Part shown: positions 53,570 through 63,453 of the stretch, in pieces
How the letters are laid out: the number at the start of each line of letters is the position of its first letter
How positions within the stretch are numbered: position 1 is the first letter of the stretch
NCBI RefSeq assembly: GCF_031846345.1
Contig: NZ_JAVRHX010000001.1
Location: 806,001-870,000, forward strand
Length of the DNA: 64,000 bases
Direction of reading: 5' to 3'
From: Glaciecola petra
GTDB taxonomy: Bacteria > Pseudomonadota > Gammaproteobacteria > Enterobacterales > Alteromonadaceae
The notes under the pieces: generated by a model
Database searches by the model: none
Told to the model about the DNA's origin: nothing
What the model saw: the letters and a program-made list of their open reading frames with translations, nothing else
Program-made: the position numbers and the translations under genes

Positions 53570-54589
53570 ATGACTCAAAAGACGAGCCAAGCATATGCGG
53601 CCAATAGTGCAGGAAAAGCCCTAGAAAAAATTAACACACAATTACCGACATTGGGCGATGAACAGGTGCGGATCAAAGTGCATTATTGTGGCATATGCCA
53701 TTCTGATTTGTCGATGATAAACAATGAATGGGGCTTGTCAGCTTATCCGTTGATAGCTGGGCATGAAGTTGCTGGCGAAATTGTAGAAGTAGGTAGCAAA
53801 GTTAATAAACATGATATAGGTGATCTTGTTGGCTTAGGTTGGCATGCAGACTATTGTGAACAGTGTCGTAGCTGTGACAACGGCGATCATAATTTATGTA
53901 GTAAGGCTATAGGTACAATTGTGCAAAGGCATGGTGGATTTTCGGAATATGTGCAAGCTTCCCAAACTAGTGTTGTTGGTTTGCCGGAAGGACTTGACCT
54001 AAAATCAGTTGGGCCAATGTTTTGTGGCGGCATTACGGTTTTTAATCCTTTGGTTCAATATGACATTAAACCCACTGACAAAGTCGCCGTGATTGGTATT
54101 GGCGGTTTAGGGCATTTGGCAGTGCAATTCTTAAGTGCATGGGGATGTGAAGTCACTGCTTTTACATCGAGCGATAATAAGGCAGATGAAGCAAAAAAAA
54201 TGGGGGCCCATCACGTAATAAATTCTAAAGACGCAGCACAAATTGAATCGGTACAAGGGCAATTTGATCTTATCATCTCTACGGTAAATGTTAAGTTGGA
54301 CTGGAATTTATATATGACTACTTTGCAGCCAAAAGGACGTTTACATTTTGTTGGCGCAACGCTTGAGCCCTTAGACATAGGAGCATTTTCGTTAATTAGT
54401 GGACAAAAATCTATTTCTGGTTCTCCTGTAGGTAGTCCAGATACCATTAAAACGATGTTAGAATTTGCTAATCAGCATAAGATTCAACCGATGGTTGAGA
54501 TGTTCCCTATGAGTAAAATTAATGACGCCTTAGCGCATCTGAAGTCCGGTAAAGCAAGATATCGTATTGTGTTACAGGCAGATTTTTAA
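53570..54589 (+). CDS. Zinc-dependent alcohol dehydrogenase (YahK/CAD-like)
   Basis: This 339-residue medium-chain dehydrogenase has catalytic zinc residues Cys40, His65 and Glu66. The structural zinc cysteines are at 96, 99, 102 and 110, and the dinucleotide motif GIGGLG lies near 178. The sequence CGICHSDLS and HGGFSEYV place it with the NADP-dependent cinnamyl-alcohol/aldehyde reductase group that includes YahK. It likely interconverts aldehydes and alcohols. It starts 9 nt after the cytochrome gene with AGGAGA and ends overlapping the convergent cytochrome b stop by 4 bases. Confidence 0.88.
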   Translation: MTQKTSQAYAANSAGKALEKINTQLPTLGDEQVRIKVHYCGICHSDLSMINNEWGLSAYPLIAGHEVAGEIVEVGSKVNKHDIGDLVGLGWHADYCEQCRSCDNGDHNLCSKAIGTIVQRHGGFSEYVQASQTSVVGLPEGLDLKSVGPMFCGGITVFNPLVQYDIKPTDKVAVIGIGGLGHLAVQFLSAWGCEVTAFTSSDNKADEAKKMGAHHVINSKDAAQIESVQGQFDLIISTVNVKLDWNLYMTTLQPKGRLHFVGATLEPLDIGAFSLISGQKSISGSPVGSPDTIKTMLEFANQHKIQPMVEMFPMSKINDALAHLKSGKARYRIVLQADF

Positions 54590-55272
54590 TAGCCAAAGTA
54601 ATCATCAGCAGGCGGCGGTGGTAAAACTTCAATGAGTAAATACAATATGCTCATCGTAATCACAATACTCAATATAAAACTGAAATAAGGGAATGTTTGT
54701 TTTGGTTTGTTTAAATTAGTTGTATCAACTTGTTTAAAACCGGTAATCATCGCCGACGTCAAGCCTTCTTTATATTTGATTTTGTAAAATATAATCGCGC
54801 CAACATGCAAAGCAATAGCTGCAAATATTACGTTCATGAAATTGTGGTGTATAAAATTTGCTAATGATTGCCAAAACTCATTAAGTAGGCCGTAATAAGG
54901 GCCATCTGTGAATATTTCGTCACTAATAAATAGACCAGATATAGCCTGAGTAAATATCAGACTGAGCAATAATACTACCGAATAAGCGCCCGCAGGATTG
55001 TGTCCTAGATATACAATGTTGTTTGCTTTTGTAAGGTACTTAAATGCGGAAACTGGAGAAACAATAAATTGATTAAAACGCGCATAATATGTGCCTAGCA
55101 TACCCCAAAGCAACCGAAAGATAATTAAACCGATAATGGTATAACCACCATAAAAATGCAGTTGCATGGCGTCGTCAAGCAGGTCCCCAGTCACAAATTG
55201 AAATACGATTGCGAGTACCAATAACCAATGGAATAATCGAATTGGCAAGTCCCAGACCTTTATTTTTTGCAC
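54586..55272 (-). CDS. Membrane cytochrome b (cytochrome b561/hydrogenase b-subunit type)
   Basis: The 228-residue protein has about four to five membrane helices with conserved histidines: WDLPIRLFHW (His15), LHFYGGYTIIGLIIFRLLWG, FIHHNFMNVIF and ALHVGAIIFYK. This pattern fits the b-type di-heme cytochromes of the b561/HyaC group that pass electrons between quinone and periplasmic cytochromes. It starts at a GTG with GAGGAA 8 nt upstream. Such genes are often paired with a cytochrome c'; here the alcohol dehydrogenase gene lies between them. Confidence 0.85.
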   Translation of the reverse strand: MQKIKVWDLPIRLFHWLLVLAIVFQFVTGDLLDDAMQLHFYGGYTIIGLIIFRLLWGMLGTYYARFNQFIVSPVSAFKYLTKANNIVYLGHNPAGAYSVVLLLSLIFTQAISGLFISDEIFTDGPYYGLLNEFWQSLANFIHHNFMNVIFAAIALHVGAIIFYKIKYKEGLTSAMITGFKQVDTTNLNKPKQTFPYFSFILSIVITMSILYLLIEVLPPPPADDYFGY

Positions 55273-55469
55273 GGCTCAAATTCCTCTATAAAAATATTAC
55301 CTTTTAAACTTCTTAGGGATGAAATAATAATCAGAATAACAACTCTTGCGCCATAGTATAGTGTAGATTAACCGAAGAACATGATTTTAAACCAATAAAA
55401 ACAGATGCTAACCTTTTGGGCGATATCGTGGCACAATATGAGGCAACAATTTTGTAATGGACACATATT

Positions 55470-56273
55470 ATGATTAAAGTAGGAATTCTAGGTGCTAACG
55501 GACGCATGGGCAGAGTGCTAATCGATGCCGTTTATCAGCATGCCGAATTAGGCCTAGCTTTTACGTCAGTGCGAACAGGTTCAGCATTTATTGGCCTTGA
55601 TGCGGGTGAACTGGCTGGCATTAATAAACAGTATATTACGGTAAAAGAGTTAACGCCGGAATTGGCCGATTTTGCTGATGTATTGATAGACTTCACGCTA
55701 CCAGATGCATTAGAGGGAAACCTTGAATATGCTATTGTACACAAAAAGCCCATTATTATAGGTACGACAGGTTTAGATGATGCGCAACTTGCACTGATTG
55801 ACGATGCCGCTAAGAAAGTGCCTATTGTACTCGCTGCTAATTATAGCATTGGTGTCAACTTGATGCTTAATCTAGTAAAAACCACCGCGAAAGTAATGGG
55901 GGATCGAGCTGACATCGAAATTTTAGAGGCACATCATCGCTTTAAAAAAGATGCGCCGTCTGGAACTGCCATTGCGATTGGACAAAGCATTGCTGAAACT
56001 TTAAACAGAGATTTAGATAAAGTAGCTGTTTTTGGCAGGGAAGGCGACACTGGCGAAAGAGATTCACAAACGATCGGTTTTGCTACTGTTAGAGCAGGTG
56101 ATATTGTTGGTGAACATACTGCCTTATTTGCAACACTTGGCGAGCGTATCGAAATTACCCACAAAGCATCAAGCAGACTCACCTTTGCAAACGGCGCATT
56201 GACCGCTGCTATATGGGTAAAAGAGAAGCCTTTTGGCCTCTATTCCATGCAGGACGTGCTTGCCTTAACTTAA
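55470..56273 (+). CDS. dapB: 4-hydroxy-tetrahydrodipicolinate reductase
   Basis: DapB makes tetrahydrodipicolinate for lysine and peptidoglycan. It has the dinucleotide motif GANGRMG at residues 8-14, the EAHHRFKKDAPSGTA catalytic segment (His-His and Lys) near residue 155, and the C-terminal sheet. Its 267 residues are normal. In related genomes dapB follows dnaJ closely; here about 4.3 kb of accessory genes intervene. Confidence 0.96.
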   Translation: MIKVGILGANGRMGRVLIDAVYQHAELGLAFTSVRTGSAFIGLDAGELAGINKQYITVKELTPELADFADVLIDFTLPDALEGNLEYAIVHKKPIIIGTTGLDDAQLALIDDAAKKVPIVLAANYSIGVNLMLNLVKTTAKVMGDRADIEILEAHHRFKKDAPSGTAIAIGQSIAETLNRDLDKVAVFGREGDTGERDSQTIGFATVRAGDIVGEHTALFATLGERIEITHKASSRLTFANGALTAAIWVKEKPFGLYSMQDVLALT

Positions 56274-56719
56274 TTTCTAACGAATTATCCAAATATAGGC
56301 TTAAGCTTTTAGCTGCATTCGAATTCATGTCGCTACTTAAAGGGGTAATATAAATGGCTCTCAACGTGGTTGTGGCTAGGGACATAAAAGCATGTTTTTA
56401 GCATGTTTTTGACAAAATAAGTCTAAAGTAGTTATTTTCAACTATTTTAAACACTATTTTAAAAACTATTAGATCTACAATTCATTGTCCTATATACTGC
56501 GTGGAATTTGCCAAATTTAATCAATATCGAATCAGGCGATTCTACATGATTAGTCGGCAAGCCCCCAAGCTTATTGAACTTCAGTGAGCTCAGGCAGCCG
56601 TAGTGTTGATTTTTTGGCAGAGACATTGAGTATCCTCTTTTACAAAAAGATACTTAACTGCATGTTTATCGTTGATTTTTCGATAAACACTAGCTATCTC
56701 TACTTTTTAGGAGGTTGAC
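56274..56719 (+). promoter_or_regulatory. Long leader of carAB with two hairpins
   Basis: No gene is visible in this 446-bp stretch. Close to carA lie two hairpins: AGTATC/GATACT (56629-56654) and a perfect 8-bp stem GTTTATCG/CGATAAAC (56664-56688), neither followed at once by a long T-run. A -10-like TATACT is at 56494-56499 with a poor -35. A possible ArgR half-matching site, TGCATTCGAATTCA, is at 56314-56327. Control by arginine and pyrimidines is known for carAB elsewhere, but the sites here are weak. Confidence 0.45.
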
Positions 56720-57883
56720 TTGGCTGTTTCTGCCCTATTAGTGTTAGCTGATGGTTCCGTTTTTAAAGGAACGTCCATTGGAGCTGCAGGTAGTAGCGTT
56801 GGTGAGGTTGTATTTAATACCTCAATGACTGGCTATCAAGAAATATTAACTGATCCTTCTTACGCCGAACAAATAATTACACTGACCTATCCACACATAG
56901 GAAATACCGGCACCAACTCTGAAGACGTCGAATCTAGCAATATATACGCAAAAGGTCTTGTTATTAGAGACTTACCTATAATTGCGAGTAATTTTAGAAG
57001 CCAACAAACTTTATCAGATTACTTAAAGAGTAATAACATTGTTGGTATTGCAGACATTGACACACGTCGTTTGACGCGAGTGCTTAGAGACAAAGGTGCT
57101 CAAAATGGTTGTATTATGTCGATTGGAGATTCTGACAAGCTAGACGAACAACAACTTTCAGATGAAATTAAACGGGCTCTCAATTCAGCCACCGCATTTC
57201 CTGGCTTAAAAGGTATGGATTTAGCTAAAGTTGTGAGTTGTGAAAAACAACATCAGTTTAATGATGGCGTTTGGTCCTTAGGTCAAGGGTATGCGGAAAA
57301 TGTACAAGACTTATCTTACCACGTAGTGGCCTACGATTTTGGTGCTAAAAACAACATTTTAAGAATGCTGGTTGATAGGGCTTGTAAATTAACAATTGTT
57401 CCCGCTCAAACCAGTGCTGAGGAGGTTTTAGCGCTCAAACCAGATGGAATATTTTTGTCTAATGGGCCTGGCGATCCTGAGCCGTGTGATTATGCAATTA
57501 CGGCAATAAAAACATTTATTGCTAAACAGATTCCAATCTTTGGTATTTGTTTGGGGCATCAACTGCTAGCCATAGCTGCAGGGGCTAAAACATCAAAAAT
57601 GAAATTTGGCCATCATGGAGCGAACCACCCAGTAAAAGATTTAGCCCAAAACAAAGTGATGATTACTAGTCAAAACCATGGCTTTGCGGTTGACGAGAGC
57701 GATTTACCTGAACACATTAACGTGACACATGTGTCATTGTTTGATCAAACTTTACAGGGCATCAAGCTCACTAATGCGCCGGCATTTGGATTTCAGGGGC
57801 ATCCCGAAGCTAGTCCAGGCCCGCATGACGCGGCACCATTGTTCGATCATTTTATTGAATTAATTAAACAAGCTAAACAGTAG
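56720..57883 (+). CDS. carA: Carbamoyl-phosphate synthase small subunit
   Basis: CarA is the glutaminase subunit that feeds ammonia to CarB for carbamoyl phosphate, used in arginine and pyrimidine synthesis. The N-terminal CarA domain is followed by the class I glutamine amidotransferase domain, with nucleophile Cys277 in GICLGHQ and the His/Glu pair in GHPEASPGPHD. The start is TTG at 56720, with AGGAGG just upstream. It is followed by carB after 10 nt. Confidence 0.96.
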   Translation: MAVSALLVLADGSVFKGTSIGAAGSSVGEVVFNTSMTGYQEILTDPSYAEQIITLTYPHIGNTGTNSEDVESSNIYAKGLVIRDLPIIASNFRSQQTLSDYLKSNNIVGIADIDTRRLTRVLRDKGAQNGCIMSIGDSDKLDEQQLSDEIKRALNSATAFPGLKGMDLAKVVSCEKQHQFNDGVWSLGQGYAENVQDLSYHVVAYDFGAKNNILRMLVDRACKLTIVPAQTSAEEVLALKPDGIFLSNGPGDPEPCDYAITAIKTFIAKQIPIFGICLGHQLLAIAAGAKTSKMKFGHHGANHPVKDLAQNKVMITSQNHGFAVDESDLPEHINVTHVSLFDQTLQGIKLTNAPAFGFQGHPEASPGPHDAAPLFDHFIELIKQAKQ

Positions 57884-57893
57884 GAAGAGTAAA

Positions 57894-60800
57894 ATGCCAA
57901 AACGTACAGATATCAAAAGTGTTTTGATTCTTGGCGCAGGTCCTATTGTGATAGGACAAGCCTGTGAATTCGATTACTCTGGCGCGCAAGCTTGCAAAGC
58001 ACTGCGCGAAGAAGGGTATCGGGTTATCCTTGTTAATTCAAACCCAGCCACTATTATGACTGATCCGGAAATGGCAGATGCAACTTACATCGAACCCATT
58101 CATTGGGAAGTAGTCAGAAAAATTATAGATAAAGAACGTCCTGATGTGATATTGCCGACTATGGGCGGCCAGACAGCGCTTAATTGCGCGCTTGATCTTA
58201 ATAAACATGGTGTTTTAAAAGAATTTGACGTTGAATTAATCGGCGCTAATGCTGACGCAATCGATAAAGCAGAGGACCGTGAGCGCTTCGACAAAGCGAT
58301 GAAATCAATTGGATTGGAATGTCCCCATGCAGAAATTGCTCATAACATGCAACAGGCCCATGATGTGCTTAGTCGTATTGGTTTCCCTTGTATCATTCGC
58401 CCATCATTTACCATGGGTGGCAGTGGTGGCGGTATAGCCTATAACATTGAAGAGTTTGACGAAATTTGTGCGCGAGGCCTAGATTTGTCACCTACGTCTG
58501 AATTGCTAATTGACGAGTCACTGATTGGTTGGAAAGAGTACGAAATGGAAGTGGTGCGCGACAAAGCTGATAACTGTATCATTGTTTGCACCATAGAGAA
58601 TTTTGATCCCATGGGCGTGCACACAGGTGATTCAATAACGGTTGCTCCAGCGCAAACCCTTACAGATAAAGAGTTTCAAATTATGCGTAATGCTGCAATA
58701 GCGGTGTTACGAGAAATAGGTGTTGAAACAGGCGGCTCAAATGTACAGTTTGGTGTAGATCCAAAAACGGGTCGCATGGTGATTATTGAAATGAACCCGC
58801 GAGTTTCTCGTTCTTCTGCTCTCGCATCTAAAGCAACCGGGTTCCCAATCGCTAAAATAGCGGCAAAGCTGGCAATTGGTTATACGCTTGACGAATTGGC
58901 AAACGACATTACGGGCGGTAAAACACCAGCAAGTTTTGAGCCTTCGATCGATTACGTAGTGACTAAAATACCCCGCTTCAATTTTGAAAAATTTGCGGGT
59001 GCTAACGACCGATTGACTACACAAATGAAGTCGGTTGGTGAAGTGATGGCCATTGGTCGTAATCAACAAGAGTCGCTTCAAAAGGCTTTACGCGGGTTAG
59101 AAGTCGGCTCAAGTGGTTTCGAGCCAGTTTTAGATTTAAACGATCCTGAAGCCAAAAATAAACTGATATACGAACTTCGAGAACCCGGAGCTGAACGTAT
59201 TTGGTATATTGGAGATGCCTTTAGAATGGGCATGACAGTTGATGAAATTTTTGCCTTAACCAACATCGACAAATGGTACTTGGTACAAATAGAAGAAATC
59301 ATTGAACTGGAAGAAGAGATTACGGATCTCGGGTTGCCGGGTATTGATGCCGATTTTATGCGGAAGCTGAAACGTAAAGGCTTTTCAGATATTCGCATAG
59401 CCGCCTTGACAGATGTTGCTCAGGGTGATGTTCGTGACAAACGTCATAGTCTTTCAATTTTACCGGTTTACAAAAGAGTAGACACTTGTGCAGCCGAGTT
59501 TTCAACTTCTACGGCTTACATGTATTCAACTTACGATGAAGAGTGTGAAGCTGATCCTTCAGACCGTGAAAAGATAATGGTGTTAGGTGGCGGACCTAAC
59601 AGGATTGGTCAAGGGATAGAATTTGACTATTGTTGTGTTCATGCTGCCCTTGCCATGCGAGAGGACGGTTATGAAACGATTATGGTTAACTGTAACCCTG
59701 AAACCGTTTCTACCGATTATGACACGTCTGACCGTTTGTATTTTGAGCCAGTAACGCTTGAAGATGTATTAGAAATTGTCCGTATTGAAAAGCCAACGGG
59801 TGTCATTGTGCAATATGGCGGGCAAACACCTTTAAAACTAGCTCGTGCGCTTAAAGACAATGGCGTTAATATAATTGGTACTTCACCGGATGCTATTGAC
59901 CGCGCTGAAGATCGTGAAAGATTTCAGCAGATGGTGAAAAAGCTTGGATTAAAGCAACCTTCAAATTCTACTGTTAGCAACATGCAAGAAGCCTTAGAAG
60001 AGGCAGAGAAAATTGGGTTTCCGTTAGTGGTTCGACCTTCCTATGTGCTTGGTGGTCGTGCCATGGAAATCGTTTATGACATGAGTGATTTAACTCGCTA
60101 TTTGAATGAAGCGGTAAAAGTATCTAATGATTCGCCAGTTCTATTGGATAGATTCTTAGATGACGCCATCGAAGTGGATATAGATGCTATATGTGATGGC
60201 GAGCAAGTAGTTATTGGCGGCATCATGGAACATATTGAACAAGCAGGTGTACATTCTGGTGATTCAGCTTGCAGTTTACCTCCGTACTCATTGCCCCATG
60301 AAATTCAAGAAAAAATGCGTAAACAAGTCAAAGACATGGCCTTAGAACTTCAAGTTGTTGGACTCATGAATACTCAGTTTGCGATTAAAGATGGACAGGT
60401 TTATCTTATTGAAGTAAATCCTCGTGCTGCTAGGACTGTTCCGTTTGTTTCAAAGGCAACTGGCGTACCTCTCGCTAAAATAGCAGCAAGAGCGATGGCT
60501 GGAAAATCTTTGGCTTCTCAACACTTTGTGGAAGAAGTGATTCCTCCATTTTATTCGGTCAAAGAAGTAGTTTTGCCATTTGCTAAGTTCCAAGGTGTTG
60601 ATCCCCTACTAGGACCTGAAATGCGTTCTACGGGTGAAGTAATGGGAGTAGGCATCAATTTTGAAGAAGCATACGCAAAAGCTAATTTGGGTGCGAGCGA
60701 ACCACTTCCTAAACAAGGTAAAGTTCTTATCTCGGTAAGAAACAACGATAAAATTAGAGCGATTGAATTAGCACATGGCATGATCGCGAATGGATTTACA

Positions 60801-61115
60801 CTTGAGGCAACAAAAGGAACTGCAGACGCATTACAAGCAGCGGGTTTACCTTGTGATGTAGCAAATCGTTTAGGTGAAGGACGTCCAAATATAGTCGACT
60901 TTATCAAGAATGGGGCTTATACGTATATAGTAAATACAACAGAAGGGCGCCAAGCCATTATAGATTCTGTGTATATCAGAAGAGAAGCCTTGTTAAATAA
61001 AGTGGCCTATACAACCACCTTAAATGCTGCCTTTGCGACTATGCAATCGGGTACACAAGATGCATTTAAAAATGTTAATTCTGTACAAGATTTACACCGA
61101 CAAATTCGTAGTTAA
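57894..61115 (+). CDS. carB: Carbamoyl-phosphate synthase large subunit
   Basis: The 1073-residue CarB has two homologous ATP-grasp halves: carboxyphosphate synthesis in the first, starting VLILGAGPIVIGQACEFDYSG, and carbamate phosphorylation in the second, starting MVLGGGPNRIGQGIEFDYC near residue 560. An oligomerisation segment lies between and a C-terminal regulatory domain begins near residue 940. No break or missing motif is seen. A strong terminator follows. Confidence 0.97.
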   Translation: MPKRTDIKSVLILGAGPIVIGQACEFDYSGAQACKALREEGYRVILVNSNPATIMTDPEMADATYIEPIHWEVVRKIIDKERPDVILPTMGGQTALNCALDLNKHGVLKEFDVELIGANADAIDKAEDRERFDKAMKSIGLECPHAEIAHNMQQAHDVLSRIGFPCIIRPSFTMGGSGGGIAYNIEEFDEICARGLDLSPTSELLIDESLIGWKEYEMEVVRDKADNCIIVCTIENFDPMGVHTGDSITVAPAQTLTDKEFQIMRNAAIAVLREIGVETGGSNVQFGVDPKTGRMVIIEMNPRVSRSSALASKATGFPIAKIAAKLAIGYTLDELANDITGGKTPASFEPSIDYVVTKIPRFNFEKFAGANDRLTTQMKSVGEVMAIGRNQQESLQKALRGLEVGSSGFEPVLDLNDPEAKNKLIYELREPGAERIWYIGDAFRMGMTVDEIFALTNIDKWYLVQIEEIIELEEEITDLGLPGIDADFMRKLKRKGFSDIRIAALTDVAQGDVRDKRHSLSILPVYKRVDTCAAEFSTSTAYMYSTYDEECEADPSDREKIMVLGGGPNRIGQGIEFDYCCVHAALAMREDGYETIMVNCNPETVSTDYDTSDRLYFEPVTLEDVLEIVRIEKPTGVIVQYGGQTPLKLARALKDNGVNIIGTSPDAIDRAEDRERFQQMVKKLGLKQPSNSTVSNMQEALEEAEKIGFPLVVRPSYVLGGRAMEIVYDMSDLTRYLNEAVKVSNDSPVLLDRFLDDAIEVDIDAICDGEQVVIGGIMEHIEQAGVHSGDSACSLPPYSLPHEIQEKMRKQVKDMALELQVVGLMNTQFAIKDGQVYLIEVNPRAARTVPFVSKATGVPLAKIAARAMAGKSLASQHFVEEVIPPFYSVKEVVLPFAKFQGVDPLLGPEMRSTGEVMGVGINFEEAYAKANLGASEPLPKQGKVLISVRNNDKIRAIELAHGMIANGFTLEATKGTADALQAAGLPCDVANRLGEGRPNIVDFIKNGAYTYIVNTTEGRQAIIDSVYIRREALLNKVAYTTTLNAAFATMQSGTQDAFKNVNSVQDLHRQIRS

Positions 61116-61168
61116 ACATCTGTCAGAAAACTGATTATTGTTCTATACTTACGGTAAAACTATATGTA

Positions 61169-61200
61169 AAAACGAATGCCAAGGGCATTCGTTTTCTTTT
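61169..61200 (+). terminator. Intrinsic terminator after carB
   Basis: A 12-bp perfect stem AAAACGAATGCC (61169-61180) with GGCATTCGTTTT (61184-61195) and a 3-nt loop is followed by a T-rich tail. The A-rich left flank lets it work in both directions. Confidence 0.92.
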
Positions 61201-61256
61201 GTGTTGATAGTTTAGACAAGCACAAACTCAAAAAACAATTCTAAAAGAGAGAAAGC

Positions 61257-61736
61257 ATGGCAACAACATTTCCAATGACGGTTAAAGGCGCAGAAGCCTT
61301 GCGTGAAGAGCTGAATGAGTTAAAAACGAAAGTAAGACCAAGAATTATTGCTGATATTGCTTCAGCAAGAGAGCATGGGGATTTGAAAGAAAATGCTGAA
61401 TATCACGCCGCTCGCGAGCAACAAAGCTTTTGTGAAGGGCGCATCCAAGACATTGAAGGAAAACTATCAGGCGCGCAAATAATCGATATCACTAAAATGC
61501 CGAATAACGGAAAAATTATTTTTGGCGCAACAGTGCAATTGCTTAATGTCGACACGGACGCAGAAATAAAATATCAAATTGTTGGAGATGATGAGGCAGA
61601 TTTAAAGGCAGGTTTGATATCTGTAAATTCGCCAATAGCCAGAGGGTTAATAGGCAAAGAAATAGATGACGTGGCAACAATTCAAACGCCGGCTGGCGTT
61701 GTTGAGTTTGAAATTATTGAAGTAGAATATATTTAA
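61257..61736 (+). CDS. greA: Transcription elongation factor GreA
   Basis: GreA rescues backtracked RNA polymerase by stimulating transcript cleavage. The N-terminal coiled coil includes IASAREHGDLKENAEYHAAREQQSF with the acidic tip residues near 41-44. The C-terminal FKBP-like domain follows. Its 159 residues and position after carB are usual. GAGAGAAAG precedes the ATG. It ends 24 bp from the convergent SulP gene with no terminator visible. Confidence 0.97.
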   Translation: MATTFPMTVKGAEALREELNELKTKVRPRIIADIASAREHGDLKENAEYHAAREQQSFCEGRIQDIEGKLSGAQIIDITKMPNNGKIIFGATVQLLNVDTDAEIKYQIVGDDEADLKAGLISVNSPIARGLIGKEIDDVATIQTPAGVVEFEIIEVEYI

Positions 61737-61760
61737 AATTATTGAAGTTATGCCAACAAA

Positions 61761-63419
61761 TTAAAGGTATCCACCTTCTTTTAATTTGTCATGGGCGAGT
61801 AGCAAGGCTTCGGTCCGGTCTAATACAAAGTCTGCATCGCCCAACAAAGCTTCAAAACCCATCATCATAAATTTTTCTTTTATTTTTGGATTGTTCACTA
61901 ACATTACAACTTGCTTATCTAAACCTTGAGCATCCTTCACCAAGTTTTCAATCGCTAGGGCAACTGTATCATCAATAAACGAAACATCACTTAAATCAAC
62001 TATTAAGGAATGATGGTCGCCTAAGGTTTTTAATTCGCGAGATAAGGCTTTTGATACTCCAAAAATCATGGTTCCACTTAAATAAAAGTAAAGAATTTGG
62101 CCTTTGGCGCCATTTAGTAAAGAGCGTTGTTCTGAACTTAGTGGAACTCTGCCATCGACGTCACTAATCGCTTTAATGTTTTTTGCTTGAGATTCACTGA
62201 GTTTTTCTATGATGAGAATATTGGCAATAAATACTCCAATACCAACTGCTACTACTAAATCCACGAAAACGGTGAGTAATAATACAATGAACATGATCAT
62301 AGAAGAGTGACGAGACACTTTATGTGAGCGTTTTAAAAAGCCCCAATCTAGGATATCTATGCCCACCTTTATGGCGATACCGGCTAAAACTGCTATCGGG
62401 ATAACAGATATTAATGTTGACGCACCAAAAACTGCAACAACTAATATGGCCACTCTGATCAAACCAGATAGTGCTGTCCGCGCTCCGGTTTGTATATTTA
62501 CCACAGTGCCCATTGTGGCACCCGCACCCGGCAGGCCACCGAACAAACCTGAGAATAAGTTGCCGAGTCCTTGACCGATTAGTTCTTTATCTGATTTATG
62601 TTCATGGCGTGTTAAGTTGTCAGAGATAACGGATGTTAACATTGAATCAATGCAGCCCAAGATACCGAGGACAATGCCATCTAATATCATTGTTTGTAAA
62701 AGATCAGAACTAAATGTCGGCCACACTAAACTTGGCAAACTCACATCTATTTCACCAATACGTTGAATGTCGGCGTCGGCAAATAAAGTGATCGAAATGA
62801 TAGAAATACAAACAAGTGCGATAAGCTGTGGGGGAACCCATTGCTTAATCTTTTTTGGTGTGAAAAATATCAATGCAAGAGTTGAAATCGCCATTCCTGC
62901 TGCAACAGTGTTGATATTACTAAGTGTATCCTGAAAATTCACTATTGCTCCTGTCACCCCGCCAGCAGGCACAGAAGCGCCTACGGCTGGCGCAAACTGC
63001 ATAATGATCAGAATACATCCAATTCCTGACATAAAACCGCTGACCACGCTATATGGCATTAGCGTTATGTACTTTCCTAGTTTTAACACACCAAATAAAA
63101 CTTGCGTTAGGCCTGCTATCATTACAACCGTAAATGCCATGGCAAGGCCTGTTTCCGGATATTTTGCAATCATAGTGGTAATAACGGCAGCCATAATAAC
63201 CGTCATTGGGCCTGTAGGCTCAGATATTAGCGTGGGTGTGCCACCGAACATCGCGGCGAAAAACCCAATGATTATCGCTCCGTATAAACCTGCCTCTGCG
63301 CCGGCGCCTGAAGCAACACCAAAAGCTAAAGCTAATGGCAAGGAAACGATAGCGGCTGTAAGCCCGCCTAAAATATCGCCTTTAAGATTTGAAGTATTGA
63401 TGACATTAAAAATTTTCAA
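61761..63419 (-). CDS. SulP-family anion transporter with STAS domain
   Basis: The 552-residue protein has the SulP layout: LKGDILGGLTAAIVSLPLALAFG at the N-terminus, about 12-14 membrane segments to residue 400, and a C-terminal STAS domain with LIVDLSDVSFIDDTVALAIENLV near residue 470. Substrates of bacterial SulP proteins include sulfate, bicarbonate and dicarboxylates; which applies here is not clear. The start is TTG at 63419, supported by AGGGA a few bases upstream. It is followed on the same strand by nothing until the convergent greA. Confidence 0.88.
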   Translation of the reverse strand: MKIFNVINTSNLKGDILGGLTAAIVSLPLALAFGVASGAGAEAGLYGAIIIGFFAAMFGGTPTLISEPTGPMTVIMAAVITTMIAKYPETGLAMAFTVVMIAGLTQVLFGVLKLGKYITLMPYSVVSGFMSGIGCILIIMQFAPAVGASVPAGGVTGAIVNFQDTLSNINTVAAGMAISTLALIFFTPKKIKQWVPPQLIALVCISIISITLFADADIQRIGEIDVSLPSLVWPTFSSDLLQTMILDGIVLGILGCIDSMLTSVISDNLTRHEHKSDKELIGQGLGNLFSGLFGGLPGAGATMGTVVNIQTGARTALSGLIRVAILVVAVFGASTLISVIPIAVLAGIAIKVGIDILDWGFLKRSHKVSRHSSMIMFIVLLLTVFVDLVVAVGIGVFIANILIIEKLSESQAKNIKAISDVDGRVPLSSEQRSLLNGAKGQILYFYLSGTMIFGVSKALSRELKTLGDHHSLIVDLSDVSFIDDTVALAIENLVKDAQGLDKQVVMLVNNPKIKEKFMMMGFEALLGDADFVLDRTEALLLAHDKLKEGGYL

Positions 63420-63453
63420 GCTTGTCCCTAACTCTCTAATTTACTTTTAAAAA

